Positions 42,940 to 51,910 of a stretch of 58,692 nucleotides of DNA are shown piece after piece (positions within the stretch are counted from its first letter, which is position 1; each line of letters starts with the position of its first letter). The translations under genes were made by a program, and so were the position numbers. This DNA comes from Phycisphaerales bacterium (GTDB taxonomy: Bacteria > Planctomycetota > Phycisphaerae > UBA1845 > Fen-1342), in assembly GCA_003162245.1 (NCBI GenBank), contig PMMM01000099.1, positions 1 to 58,692 of the forward strand, in the 5' to 3' direction. The notes beneath the pieces were generated by a model. It searched no databases. It was not told the DNA's origin and saw nothing but the letters and a program-made list of their open reading frames with translations.

Positions 42940-45900
42940 ATGCCCGAAACCCCTCAACGTGTGATTCTCAAGCCGCCGGACGCGCCGCCCGATCGGCTGG
43001 AACGTCTCCGCGACGCTCTGTGCGACGCCATCGCCACGCAAAACCGGCTGGCCGCGAAGTCGCCCTACATTCTCCGCTTCGTCGGAGCGCTCGAAGAAGA
43101 CGAGCACGCCTTCACGGCGGCGCACGAGTCGGCCGCCCCGCTGAACGTGGCCGAGCTGTTCGATCCCAGCAAGGCCGCCGCGCCCGTCGAGGAGCTCCTG
43201 CGTGCGACGAGCGCGCTCGCCGATGCGCTGGCTGTGGCACACGCACCCGCAGGCGGGCGGCCGGTCGTCCACGGCGGCTTGTGTCCTGGCACGATCCTGC
43301 TTGCGCCGGATGGGCTGCTGAAAGTCACGGACTTCGGTTTCGCGCCCGCCGTCTGCAAGTCCTTCGGTGTTGACAGTTATCTCAACCTCGCCGTTGGGCC
43401 ACCCGCCGAGCCTACGCCCGACACGGGGGGCGGCCGCTACACGCCGAAGGGCTCCGGCGTCTGGGAGGTGCTGTCGGGCGACATCCTCGACCGCGACGAC
43501 CGGCTGTGCGCCTTCGTTGACCCGGACAAATACGGGACCGAGGCGCTGACCAGCTTCGAGCCCGGGTCGGATGTCGTTGCCGCCGGACTGATTGTGTACC
43601 TGCTCGCCGAGCACAAGCACCCCTACTTGTACTCCGAGCCCCAGGCGCACCGCGTCGTCGACATGGCCCGCATGATGGGCTTCGGCGTGCCCTATGTGTT
43701 GATTCGGAAGGACTTGCGCGAATCGACTAACCCGGCTGTTCGCGCCTGGCGCGACACCCTGGCGGCCATGCTCTCGCGCCTGCCGGCCGAGCGGCCTTCG
43801 GCCGCCCAACTGGTCGAGAAGCTCGGCGCCGCGGCTCCGCAGGCGGAACTCGACGAGCTCAAGGCGGAGCGCTGGCTGACGCAGCTCGAGGCCCTGCTCG
43901 CCGGCAAAGCCTGGAGCGATCTCGCGGTCCTCATCGAAGATCGCCCCGCACTGAAGAAATGGCCCATCGAGTTGCTGTCCCGCGCCAAGGCGGTCGAGAT
44001 CCGCGTCCGCGAGGGACTGGCGGACGCGGGCCGGGAAGCGGCGGCCCAACGCGCCGCGGAGCTGGCGGCCAAGTGGTTCAACCGCGTGCAGGCCGCGGTG
44101 CGCGCCGCGGACTGGAACGCCGCACAGGATCTGCTGCGCGAAAAACCACAGGTCGACCACTGGCCGGAAGGTGTGCTGGAGTCTCTGGAACCGCTCACGA
44201 AGCAGATTGCGCAGGCCGGCGCCGAGCGCAAGGCCCGCGCCTGGCTCAAGGTGCTCCAGAACGCCTGCGAGGCCCAGAACTGGTCGGGCATCGACAAGCT
44301 GCTCGCGCAGCGCCCCAGCCTCGCGCCCTGGCCCGACGACCTGCGCGCGGAAGTCGCCGTCGTCGAGGCGGCCTACAGCCAGCACCTGACCGAGGAGCAG
44401 CAAAAGCAACGTCTAGTCCAGGAGCAGCACGCCCTCGTGCAGAGTTGGCTGCAGCAGGCCAAGGCCGCGGCCCAAAACGCGCAGTGGGAAGCCACGCTGG
44501 ATTTGCTCGCGCAGCCGCCCACCGCTGAGCACTGGCCGCCCGGTGGCCGCGTCGAGGCCACCCAACTCGCGCAGACCTGCCGGCAGCGGTTGGGCGAGTC
44601 GATTGCCGACCGGCTCACGGCGCTCGACGAGAACATTGGCCAGCTCGCGCGGGCGCTCGTCGAGGACGTGGTCGCCGAGCGGTTTGGCCGTTTGCTTCGC
44701 AAAGAGCGGATCGAGATCAGGACCGAGCTGGTGGTCTGGCATTCGGAGACGCCGGGGGCCGATGGGCACGTGCGCATCCTGGTGCGTTTGCGTCCGCCCG
44801 CGGGGCAGGCGGAAGAGGAGCCCTTGCGGGGCGAGCTGGATTTCCAGATCCAGGACGAGGTCGTGCACCTCTGCGGGCGGCAGGCCGAGCTTACACAGGC
44901 GGTGGCGGACGGGCTGGGCGAGCGACTGACGCGGCTGCAGCGGAGTCAGATCGGCGCCCTGGAAGGCCAACTGCGGGCGGGCCTGTTTTCGCAAGCTATC
45001 GTCCGGGCCAGGATCGAACGTTTACAAGCCGACGCCACGGCCCAGGTGCTGCTGCTGGGCGAGAACGCCGAGGTGGGTGCCCTGCGGGTGGAGGTGAAAT
45101 GGGACGATGACGGGCTGGTCTGGGCGGCGGTGGACATGCCGGGGTTCGTCGCGCAGGCGCTCAAGCTGGCCCGCACGACGACGCAGCGCGTCGTTTTCGC
45201 GGAGCTGTTGGCGGGGTCCGCGACGTTGCGGGCGTATCAGCCGAGGCTGGCGCTGGAGCTGGAGGGCGGCGCCCCAGCGCCCACCGAACTGCCCCAGTCG
45301 TTGTCGATCCGCGGCCGGCTCGTCCTCACCACCGGGGGGCCCGCCGCGGGGGGCGAGCCGGCGGTGCTCCACGCCGGGACCGTGGAGTGCAAGCAAGTCG
45401 GCCGAGGCACGTTCGATGCGAGCCCGCCCGAGGTTGAGGCACGACTCCGCACTGTCATCGTCGAGTTGCAGCAGCGCTCACGCGAGGCCCTCACGGAGCG
45501 CATACAAACGCTCGTCCAGGCCGCGCCGACCCGCACGAAGCTGAGCGCGCCGAAGCGCAGCCGCACGCCCGTCGACGAAATCGCCTTCGAAATCAAACCG
45601 AAGTCCGGCAACGCGATCGCGCTGCGGGCGGTCTGGAGCGCCGCGGCGCTGGCGTACGAACTCCCCGCGGGCGCGGAGAACACGATCGAACGGGCGCTGC
45701 GGCCGGCCCCCACGCCGGCTGCGGAACCCAAACCGCCACCGCAGCCCGCACGTGTGGAACAGCCGGCCGCGCCGGCGGCCACGGGCAAGCCAGCCCCCGC
45801 ACCGACACCACGTGTTCCGGCCGTGCCGGTCCCCCGGCGTGAGGTAGCGCCGGCTCCGTCGGGCCCCGGTGCGACGCGGCCGCCGAAGTCGCGGCGCGGG

Positions 45901-47358
45901 CTTGTGTTGGGCGGCGTCTTGGCCTGTGTGGCGCTCGTCATTGTCGTCGGGTCGGTCGTCGTGCTGCGGGGCCGGGGTACGTCCGCGCCGCCGCCGGTCG
46001 CGGGGACGAGCGCTGAGCAAGTCCCTCCGGTCGCTGGACCGAGCGCTGAGCAGGCGCCGCCAGTCGCGGTCACACCGCCGGTTAAGGTGGAGCCGAATGA
46101 AGCACCGCCGCCGGTGGCCGGACCCAGCGCCGAGCCGGTGCCGCCGATCGCGGAAAAGCCGCCGCCCAAAGTCGAGCCGAACGAAGCCCGGCCCCCGGTC
46201 GTGGAGGCCCCGAAGGTCGACCTCGTGCAGAACCTGAAGGACTACTTCGCGGCCCATGGCGATCAGTTTGGCCCGCGCGCGCCCCTCGATAAGCTCCTGC
46301 CACAGCTCATTCCGGGTGCGGAGTGGCAGCAGGCCGCCGGTCATGCCGTTGACAACGCCCGGTTCCTGGCCGCGGTCGCGACGCCGGGGACCGTGACCCT
46401 CGATGCGTGGCAGCTCGGCGAAGGCGAGCAGGTGTCGTTTGACCTCCGCACGGAGTTGAAGGGCGGGGCGGAGCCGGCGAAGGGAGCCTTCAGCCTGCGC
46501 CACACGGCGGAGGGCTGGAATCCCGTCGCGGCCAACGTGGAGTCGCTCACGCAGCTTGCGGGGACCGCCCGCAAGTCCTTGCTCGCGGTCGTCCAAGCAG
46601 CTCGCGAGGAGGTTGGGGCGAAGCGCCGCGGCGGGGACCTCAAGGGTGTGTACGCGGGCGTCGCGCCGCTTAGCGACGTTCTGCCGGCGCTGAGCAGCGA
46701 GGACACCGTCAAGCAACTAAACACTCTATTGAAAAGCGTGCCGCCGCCGTGGGAGCAGAAGCAGACGGAATTGGCGGGGTACGTCGCCGACGGCGAGTTG
46801 GATCCCCACACTGGCTACCCTGGGCGACTCAAGGACGCGCAGGGGCATACGCTGCTGCTGGTTTCCGTGGCGCCCGGCGATGCCCTGTGGGCGCAAATCA
46901 CCGGGCCGGGGCAGGAGGCGGGGATTCTGTCGGTAGAGCGGGGGATGAATGCGGACGAGCGGCCTTGGCATTTGTTCTACGTCGATGCCAGGGAATTGGC
47001 CGAGGCCAATGACTTCACCGCGGCGGAAGCCGAGGCCAAGCAGGTTAAACGCGCGCTGCCCACCCGCGATGAATGGGTCTTGGCAGCTCTCAAGCTGCGC
47101 GGCGGCCCGACGACGGACCTCCACGGTGGTCGCCGCGACTGGTGCGCCTCAGGAGGCGCCGACTCCACGCCGTGGGTATGCGGTGCCGTCACGCAGAAGT
47201 TGCGCGGCCGGGAGGTGATTCTGCCGCCGCCGCCCAAGAACCCGGACAAGTTGGACGAAATGTGGGCGTGGTTGAACAACCCGCTGGTGATTCAAAAACG
47301 CAGCGCTCGGCTCGGCGACGACCTGGCGGGCGTGCGTTCGGTGCTGCGGATTCAGTGA
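42940..47358 (+). CDS. Membrane-anchored pseudokinase with W/WP repeats and degenerate FGE-like domain, T6SS-associated
   Basis: This 1472-residue protein starts at the ATG 42940. Its kinase-like domain (1-300) lacks a glycine loop, keeps VILK and DFG (D131), but has HGGLCPGTIL at H111 where HRDLKPxN is expected, so the catalytic aspartate is missing. Residues 312-533 hold four W-x12-W-x15-WP repeats. A long middle region (540-940), a Pro-rich linker, one membrane helix (about 987-1009), a second Pro-rich segment and a C-terminal domain follow. The end shows LPTRDEWVLAALKLRG and WCASGG, like degenerate formylglycine-generating enzymes. It probably regulates the adjacent type VI system in the manner of PpkA. 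Confidence 0.75.
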   Translation: MPETPQRVILKPPDAPPDRLERLRDALCDAIATQNRLAAKSPYILRFVGALEEDEHAFTAAHESAAPLNVAELFDPSKAAAPVEELLRATSALADALAVAHAPAGGRPVVHGGLCPGTILLAPDGLLKVTDFGFAPAVCKSFGVDSYLNLAVGPPAEPTPDTGGGRYTPKGSGVWEVLSGDILDRDDRLCAFVDPDKYGTEALTSFEPGSDVVAAGLIVYLLAEHKHPYLYSEPQAHRVVDMARMMGFGVPYVLIRKDLRESTNPAVRAWRDTLAAMLSRLPAERPSAAQLVEKLGAAAPQAELDELKAERWLTQLEALLAGKAWSDLAVLIEDRPALKKWPIELLSRAKAVEIRVREGLADAGREAAAQRAAELAAKWFNRVQAAVRAADWNAAQDLLREKPQVDHWPEGVLESLEPLTKQIAQAGAERKARAWLKVLQNACEAQNWSGIDKLLAQRPSLAPWPDDLRAEVAVVEAAYSQHLTEEQQKQRLVQEQHALVQSWLQQAKAAAQNAQWEATLDLLAQPPTAEHWPPGGRVEATQLAQTCRQRLGESIADRLTALDENIGQLARALVEDVVAERFGRLLRKERIEIRTELVVWHSETPGADGHVRILVRLRPPAGQAEEEPLRGELDFQIQDEVVHLCGRQAELTQAVADGLGERLTRLQRSQIGALEGQLRAGLFSQAIVRARIERLQADATAQVLLLGENAEVGALRVEVKWDDDGLVWAAVDMPGFVAQALKLARTTTQRVVFAELLAGSATLRAYQPRLALELEGGAPAPTELPQSLSIRGRLVLTTGGPAAGGEPAVLHAGTVECKQVGRGTFDASPPEVEARLRTVIVELQQRSREALTERIQTLVQAAPTRTKLSAPKRSRTPVDEIAFEIKPKSGNAIALRAVWSAAALAYELPAGAENTIERALRPAPTPAAEPKPPPQPARVEQPAAPAATGKPAPAPTPRVPAVPVPRREVAPAPSGPGATRPPKSRRGLVLGGVLACVALVIVVGSVVVLRGRGTSAPPPVAGTSAEQVPPVAGPSAEQAPPVAVTPPVKVEPNEAPPPVAGPSAEPVPPIAEKPPPKVEPNEARPPVVEAPKVDLVQNLKDYFAAHGDQFGPRAPLDKLLPQLIPGAEWQQAAGHAVDNARFLAAVATPGTVTLDAWQLGEGEQVSFDLRTELKGGAEPAKGAFSLRHTAEGWNPVAANVESLTQLAGTARKSLLAVVQAAREEVGAKRRGGDLKGVYAGVAPLSDVLPALSSEDTVKQLNTLLKSVPPPWEQKQTELAGYVADGELDPHTGYPGRLKDAQGHTLLLVSVAPGDALWAQITGPGQEAGILSVERGMNADERPWHLFYVDARELAEANDFTAAEAEAKQVKRALPTRDEWVLAALKLRGGPTTDLHGGRRDWCASGGADSTPWVCGAVTQKLRGREVILPPPPKNPDKLDEMWAWLNNPLVIQKRSARLGDDLAGVRSVLRIQ

Positions 47359-47401
47359 GCGAGGTCGTCGAGAATCGCCGGCGTGAAGGCGTGTGGTTCC
47401 C

Positions 47402-47430
47402 TTGCCGGGGGTCGCGGAGCGGCATATAGT
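47402..47430 (+). promoter_or_regulatory. Promoter of the coiled-coil/tss gene series
   Basis: TTGCCG (47402-47407) and TATAGT (47425-47430) are 17 bases apart, in the 225-base gap between the pseudokinase and the coiled-coil protein gene. This would let the tss genes be expressed independently of the pseudokinase. Confidence 0.55.
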
Positions 47431-47583
47431 TCGCTAAACGTGCCGCAGCGAGAGTGGAACAGGATTCGGGCCCCTGGGTGCGGCCATTTCGCGCGGAACA
47501 CTGGTATCCATGACAGGGTCCGTGGCGCGTGGTCTGTGGCCCGGCTTGGTGACGCGACAACAGTCTGAATTCGAGGCGTCAGC

Positions 47584-48759
47584 GTGCCCGTAGCCGACGA
47601 TCGACGGGATGATCCGCCGAGCGCGAGCCCCGCGCTGCTTCAGCCGCTGCGGGCCGCCCTCGGGAAAGCGCCAGAGCCGGAACGCTACCGCCTCTTGGCG
47701 GCGCTGCTGACCGATCTGGCCGAGCAGACGGCGGCCCGGCCCGGCGGAGCGGACCCAGCCCAGGCGGAAGCGCTGGCCAAGAAGCTGGCGCGGCTCGGCG
47801 AAGAGAAAGCGCTGATCGATGACACCCTGGCGGCCACGAAGGCCGACCTGGAGCACCGTGCCAAGCAACTGGACGCCGAACAGCAACGGGCCAAAGACCT
47901 CGAGCGCATCGTCAACGATCAACGCACCCGGATGAAGGCTGCGCAGGACCAGATTGCCGAGCTGGAAGACCAGGTCGTGGCCAAGAACGCTCAACTCCAC
48001 CAGGTGGAGAGCGAGGCCGAGACACTGCGGATTAAGGGGCAGCGGGCCGAGCTGGCCGCCGGCGACACATCCCGCGTCGACAAACTGGCGGAGGAAAGAC
48101 GCGGCCTGGAGGTCCAGGTCCAGCAGTTGCGCGGCGAACTGGACCAGCTTCGAAAGGACAAGGACGCGGTGATCGAGCAGCTCAAAGGCGAGCTGACGGC
48201 GGCGCGCTCGGCGACCGCGGGCAGCGGCGCGACGGTGCTGGCCAGCCTGTGGGATCGCCTCGCCCAGGCGAAGCCGCCGCTGGCCCCCGGCGGGCAGACG
48301 CCCGGGGTGCCGGCGGCCGAACGGCTGTTTGACGCGTTCCTGGAAATGACGCGTTTCATGCAGGACTTCGATCAGTCGCTGAACCCATTCCTGACCAGCT
48401 TCACACGGCACAACCAGGCCGTCGCCAAGCCCTGGGACGTGTACGCGCGCTCGCCCGCTCTGCACCAGGTGATTCGGGAGGTGGTCGACATCGAGCGCGG
48501 CAAGCCCGCCGGCGTTCTCAAAATGCGGCTGATGGCGCTGAAGCGGTGGGCGATGGCGGCGATCATCGGCGGCGACAGTGCCCTCGAGTCGATCGCGCAC
48601 GAGCTTGAGGAGCATTTACGCGGTCCGGTGGGGATGGCTACCGATCCCAACCGCAAGATCCGCGACTTCATGCGCGACGACGGACACCAGCTTTTCCACC
48701 AGCATATCCGCGAGCTTCGGAGTCAGAAGCTCGGCGAAGCTTATGCCAAGGGAGTGTGA
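47584..48759 (+). CDS. Coiled-coil T6SS-associated protein of unknown family
   Basis: The 391-residue product begins with a GTG. A short N-terminal domain (1-45), a long coiled coil (about 55-210, with repeated EEKALIDDTLA/QIAELEDQV type heptads) and a compact C-terminal domain (about 215-391: FLEMTRFMQDFDQSLNPF, WDVYARSPALHQVIREVVD, MRLMALKRWAMAAIIGGD) are seen. No known family was recognised. Its place between the pseudokinase and tssJ is where FHA-domain TagH/Fha scaffolds often lie, but no FHA domain is visible. Confidence 0.7.
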   Translation: MPVADDRRDDPPSASPALLQPLRAALGKAPEPERYRLLAALLTDLAEQTAARPGGADPAQAEALAKKLARLGEEKALIDDTLAATKADLEHRAKQLDAEQQRAKDLERIVNDQRTRMKAAQDQIAELEDQVVAKNAQLHQVESEAETLRIKGQRAELAAGDTSRVDKLAEERRGLEVQVQQLRGELDQLRKDKDAVIEQLKGELTAARSATAGSGATVLASLWDRLAQAKPPLAPGGQTPGVPAAERLFDAFLEMTRFMQDFDQSLNPFLTSFTRHNQAVAKPWDVYARSPALHQVIREVVDIERGKPAGVLKMRLMALKRWAMAAIIGGDSALESIAHELEEHLRGPVGMATDPNRKIRDFMRDDGHQLFHQHIRELRSQKLGEAYAKGV

Positions 48760-48765
48760 GCGGAG

Positions 48766-48843
48766 GAATTCAGAATGGCGAATGGCAAGTGGCGAATGCA
48801 ACCGTCGGTCGTTGGTCCTCAGCCGTTAGTATTAGCCATTGGT
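48766..48843 (+). repeat. Heptamer array spanning the tssJ start
   Basis: Five 7-base units run from 48766 (GAATTCA, GAATGGC, GAATGGC, AAGTGGC, GAATGCA), followed in the next 40 bases by looser heptamers of the GTTGGTC/GTTAGTA type. The array overlaps the ribosome-binding site, start codon and signal-peptide codons of tssJ. Confidence 0.75.
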
Positions 48844-49473
48844 GCGCTGTGCGGGGTCCTGGGCTTGGCCGGTTGCGGCCGCGCGCTCACGATCCACCAG
48901 GATCCGTACATCAACACCGCTTGTCATGCCAACCGGCCGGCGGACAAGCGCACGGGCGAGCCGCTCGAGCTGACCGTGGTGTGCGTGTACCCGCGCGACC
49001 TCGATAAGCCGGAGAACGAGTTGCTCAAGCCGACCTCGAAGATCTCCTCGAAAGACTGGTACGAGCACCGTCCGCAGGGGCCCACGGCCGAGGCCGGCCG
49101 CTTCGTCCTCCCGAAGAACCAGATCTTCCTGCTGACCGGGGACAGCAAGGCCTACGGCCAGAAGATCGGCGAGTACCTCCGCGGCGCCAAGCAGGACGGC
49201 GAGAAGGCCGTCCAGAAATCCGGCATCGCGTTCGACGGCGGCTGGGGCGGTGCCCAGTACCATGACGAGCGCTCGGTCATCTACGTCTTCGGCCGCTTCA
49301 CCGACAAGGACGGCAACGTGCTGCCCGTGCCGCCGGCGAAGTTCCATCCGCCCGGTGCGTACACGGAGAAGCTGGAGATCAAGATCGGGGTCGATCCGAA
49401 CCGCCCGCTCGAGGCCGCGCAGTACATCCAAGTGCTTTCTGTGCGGAAGCTGCATGGCCCGGAAGAAAAGTAG
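48775..49473 (+). CDS. tssJ: T6SS lipoprotein TssJ
   Basis: The 232-residue lipoprotein has hydrophobic LVLAIGALCGVLGLAGCG with lipobox LAGC. TssJ-like features follow: TGEPLELTVVCVYPRDLDKPE, SSKDWYEHRP and a beta-sandwich with KLEIKIGVDPNRP. TssJ is the outer-membrane anchor of the TssJLM membrane complex. GGAG lies eight bases before the ATG; a second ATG seven codons later (48796) is an alternative. The start region is built from a heptamer repeat. Confidence 0.85.
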   Translation: MANGKWRMQPSVVGPQPLVLAIGALCGVLGLAGCGRALTIHQDPYINTACHANRPADKRTGEPLELTVVCVYPRDLDKPENELLKPTSKISSKDWYEHRPQGPTAEAGRFVLPKNQIFLLTGDSKAYGQKIGEYLRGAKQDGEKAVQKSGIAFDGGWGGAQYHDERSVIYVFGRFTDKDGNVLPVPPAKFHPPGAYTEKLEIKIGVDPNRPLEAAQYIQVLSVRKLHGPEEK

Positions 49474-49497
49474 ACGGATCGGTGGAGTGCTAGCCGC

Positions 49498-50919
49498 ATG
49501 ACGTTTTGGACTGAAATCCACTGGTACGAGGGCGTGTTCCTCCGTCCGCACCATCTCCAGGCCGCCCAGCGGCAGATGGAGACCGTCGTGCGGACCGCGC
49601 TCGACGGCATTCGTTCGTTCGCGTGGGGCTTCGCCGAACTCGAGATCGCGCCGGAGCCGCTCGAGAACTTCACGCTGCGGGTCGACCGCTGCGCCGTCCG
49701 CATGAAGGACGGCACCTGGGTGCGCATTCCCGACAACACCGAGGTGCCGCCGCTGAACTTCGAGGCGGCGCTGGGCACCGGCGGCGGGGCGGCCGAGCTG
49801 TTCTTCGGCATCCCCCAGATGCAGGAAGTCCGCGCCAATTCCGTCGCGCTCGAAAACCCCGAACGCACCCAGGGCAACCCGCGCTACGAGCCGCACGCGC
49901 TCACGCGGCGGGACGAGAACACCGGCGAAAACCCGCAGACGATCTACGTGCACCGGATGCGCGGCAAGCTGTTCGTCGCCGGCGAAGACATGACCGGCTA
50001 TGAGGTCGTGCGGCTCGGCCGCGTGAAACGCACCGACCGCCCCGGGGCCGTGCCGGAGATCGACGAGGTCGGGGCGGGCCCGCTGCTGACGATCCAGGCC
50101 GACAAGGGGCTCAGCACGCTGGTCACCTCGCTCACCGATCAGGTCGAGGCGAAGGATGAGGTGCTGGCCCGCGAGGCGCGCGAGCATCGCATGATGTTCA
50201 CCGACGGCGTCGCCGCCAACACCGAGCACCTGCTGAAGCTGCACGCGCTGAACGAGAGCCGGGCCGTGCTGCGGGCCATGCTGCAGTCGCCGCTGCTGCA
50301 TCCGTACGACCTGTTTGTGGCCCTGTCGCGTTTGATCGGGCACCTGTCGGTCTTCCACGACGATCTGGTGCCCGGGACCATTCCGCCCTACGACCACGAT
50401 CGGCCGGCCGAGAGCCTGGACAAGGTACGGCGGCGCTTGCTGGTGCTGCTCGATGCGATGCGTCCGATGGCGTACATCGAGCGTGCGTTCGCCCGCAAGA
50501 AGGACGAACGCGGCCGCGAGGGCCTGGAGGTCGAGCTGGACCGGGCCTGGATCGACCAGAATCTCGATATGTACGTCGGTCTCCAGGCGGAGGACAAGGA
50601 CACCGACGAGCTTTACAAGCACGTTTACGCCACGCTGGACATGAAGCTGGCCTCGCCCAAGCGCTGCCCGCGGATCCACAACATCGCGGTGCGCGGCCTG
50701 CGGCTGGAAGTGAAGTCGGTGCCGGCGGGGATGCTGCCGCGGCGGCAGGGGCTGCATTATTTTCGCGTGGACAAGGCGATCGGTCCGGACCGCACGGACT
50801 ACTGGCAGGAGTGCGAGCAGGAGCGCGGCATCCGGCTGAGCATCCGCGAGGGACAGATTGCGGGGATGGAGCAACTGAAGCCGACGCTGTACGTCTGCTT
50901 GAAGGGACCTGTGCGGTAG
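49498..50919 (+). CDS. tssK: T6SS baseplate protein TssK
   Basis: The 473-residue TssK begins with the conserved WTEIHWYEGVFLRPHHLQA and has LYKHVYATLDMKLASP and LRLEVKSVPAGMLPRR later. It joins the cytoplasmic baseplate to the TssLM membrane complex. The gene starts 24 bases after tssJ and is followed by a repeat element before tssL. Confidence 0.95.
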   Translation: MTFWTEIHWYEGVFLRPHHLQAAQRQMETVVRTALDGIRSFAWGFAELEIAPEPLENFTLRVDRCAVRMKDGTWVRIPDNTEVPPLNFEAALGTGGGAAELFFGIPQMQEVRANSVALENPERTQGNPRYEPHALTRRDENTGENPQTIYVHRMRGKLFVAGEDMTGYEVVRLGRVKRTDRPGAVPEIDEVGAGPLLTIQADKGLSTLVTSLTDQVEAKDEVLAREAREHRMMFTDGVAANTEHLLKLHALNESRAVLRAMLQSPLLHPYDLFVALSRLIGHLSVFHDDLVPGTIPPYDHDRPAESLDKVRRRLLVLLDAMRPMAYIERAFARKKDERGREGLEVELDRAWIDQNLDMYVGLQAEDKDTDELYKHVYATLDMKLASPKRCPRIHNIAVRGLRLEVKSVPAGMLPRRQGLHYFRVDKAIGPDRTDYWQECEQERGIRLSIREGQIAGMEQLKPTLYVCLKGPVR

Positions 50920-50963
50920 CCGAGCCGGCTGTTCTCAGCCCGGTCGGCGTGGAGGCCGGTGAT

Positions 50964-51058
50964 AAGGTGAAAGGGTTAAAAGTGAAAAGTGACAAGTGAC
51001 GGGTGAAAAGACCGGGCTGCGTCTGGCCCCTTTCACCTTTCATCTGTCACTCGTCACT
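50964..51058 (+). repeat. Inverted heptamer-repeat element A (tssK-tssL junction)
   Basis: Forward heptamers AAGGTGA, AAGGGTT, AAAAGTG, AAAAGTG, ACAAGTG, ACGGGTG (50964-51005) face reverse heptamers CTTTCAC, CTTTCAT, CTGTCAC, TCGTCAC (51030-51057). AAGGTGAAAGGG (50964-50975) has an exact inverted match at 51028-51039. The core AAAAGACCGGGCTGCGTCT resembles element B at the tssL-tssM junction. Confidence 0.75.
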
Positions 51059-51072
51059 GGGTGAGGTTGCCG

Positions 51073-51870
51073 ATGCCCGAACAAGAGGAAGCGGCGAGTC
51101 TGCGGCTGACCGAAGTCTGCTGGCCGGTCTTCGATTTTGCGATCAACTTTGCGCGGCAGGCGAAGCTGGGCGTACTGCCGCCGCCGGACCAGGTGCGCTA
51201 CCAGGGCCTGGCGGCGGTGCGCGACGCGGAGGACATCGCGGCGCGCGACCCGCTTTCGCAGCGGGCCTGGGAGGACCATCTCAAGCCGATGATGGTGTAC
51301 TTTCTGGACTACAAGATGCTGAACACGGAGTGGGAGGGCCGCGACTACTGGTTCGAGAACCGCTTCGAGACCGACCCCAGCGTACTGAACCACGTCGAGG
51401 CCCTCGGCGGCGAGAAGTTCTTCCAGGAGTGCGACGAGATCCAGAAGGAGTTCGAGCTGGCCGAGCGCCGCGACCGGCGCGACAAGGGCGAGCTGGCCGA
51501 GAAGTTGAACCTGTATTTCATCTGCCTGCGCCTGGGCTTCAAGGGGCAGTTCCACGATCGCCCTCAGGAGTTGGCGGATTACACCCGCCGGCTGTTCACG
51601 CGGCTGCCGGCGTATGGGTCGACGCGCGGCAAAGAGATGTTCCCGGAAGCCTACAAGCACAACCAGGAACTCAAGGTGGACTACAAGCTCGGGCTGAGCC
51701 TGGCGTTGGTGCTGGTGATCTTCCTGGCGGTCCTCGGCGGTTCGCTGGGGATGTTCCAGATCGCTTGGCATCGGGAAACGTCGGAGATCGCGGCCGCCGC
51801 CGAGCAGTGGAATACGGACAAGCTGCCGCCGGCCCCGGACGCCGCGCCGGCCGCGGAGAAGAAACCATGA
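51073..51870 (+). CDS. tssL: T6SS membrane protein TssL (DotU/IcmH family)
   Basis: The 265-residue protein has the cytoplasmic helical DotU domain (LTEVCWPVFDFAINFARQA, DYKMLNTEWEGRDYWFENRFE, FYICLRLGFKGQF), one membrane helix (about 206-228; LGLSLALVLVIFLAVLGG) and a short periplasmic tail. It lacks the peptidoglycan-binding extension of specialised TssL. With TssM and TssJ it builds the membrane complex. The ATG 51073 is used; GTG at 51061 is in frame upstream. Confidence 0.93.
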   Translation: MPEQEEAASLRLTEVCWPVFDFAINFARQAKLGVLPPPDQVRYQGLAAVRDAEDIAARDPLSQRAWEDHLKPMMVYFLDYKMLNTEWEGRDYWFENRFETDPSVLNHVEALGGEKFFQECDEIQKEFELAERRDRRDKGELAEKLNLYFICLRLGFKGQFHDRPQELADYTRRLFTRLPAYGSTRGKEMFPEAYKHNQELKVDYKLGLSLALVLVIFLAVLGGSLGMFQIAWHRETSEIAAAAEQWNTDKLPPAPDAAPAAEKKP

Positions 51871-51910
51871 GCTTGTCGCGACCGTTGGGCCGCCAGACAA
51901 CTGCCGGAGC

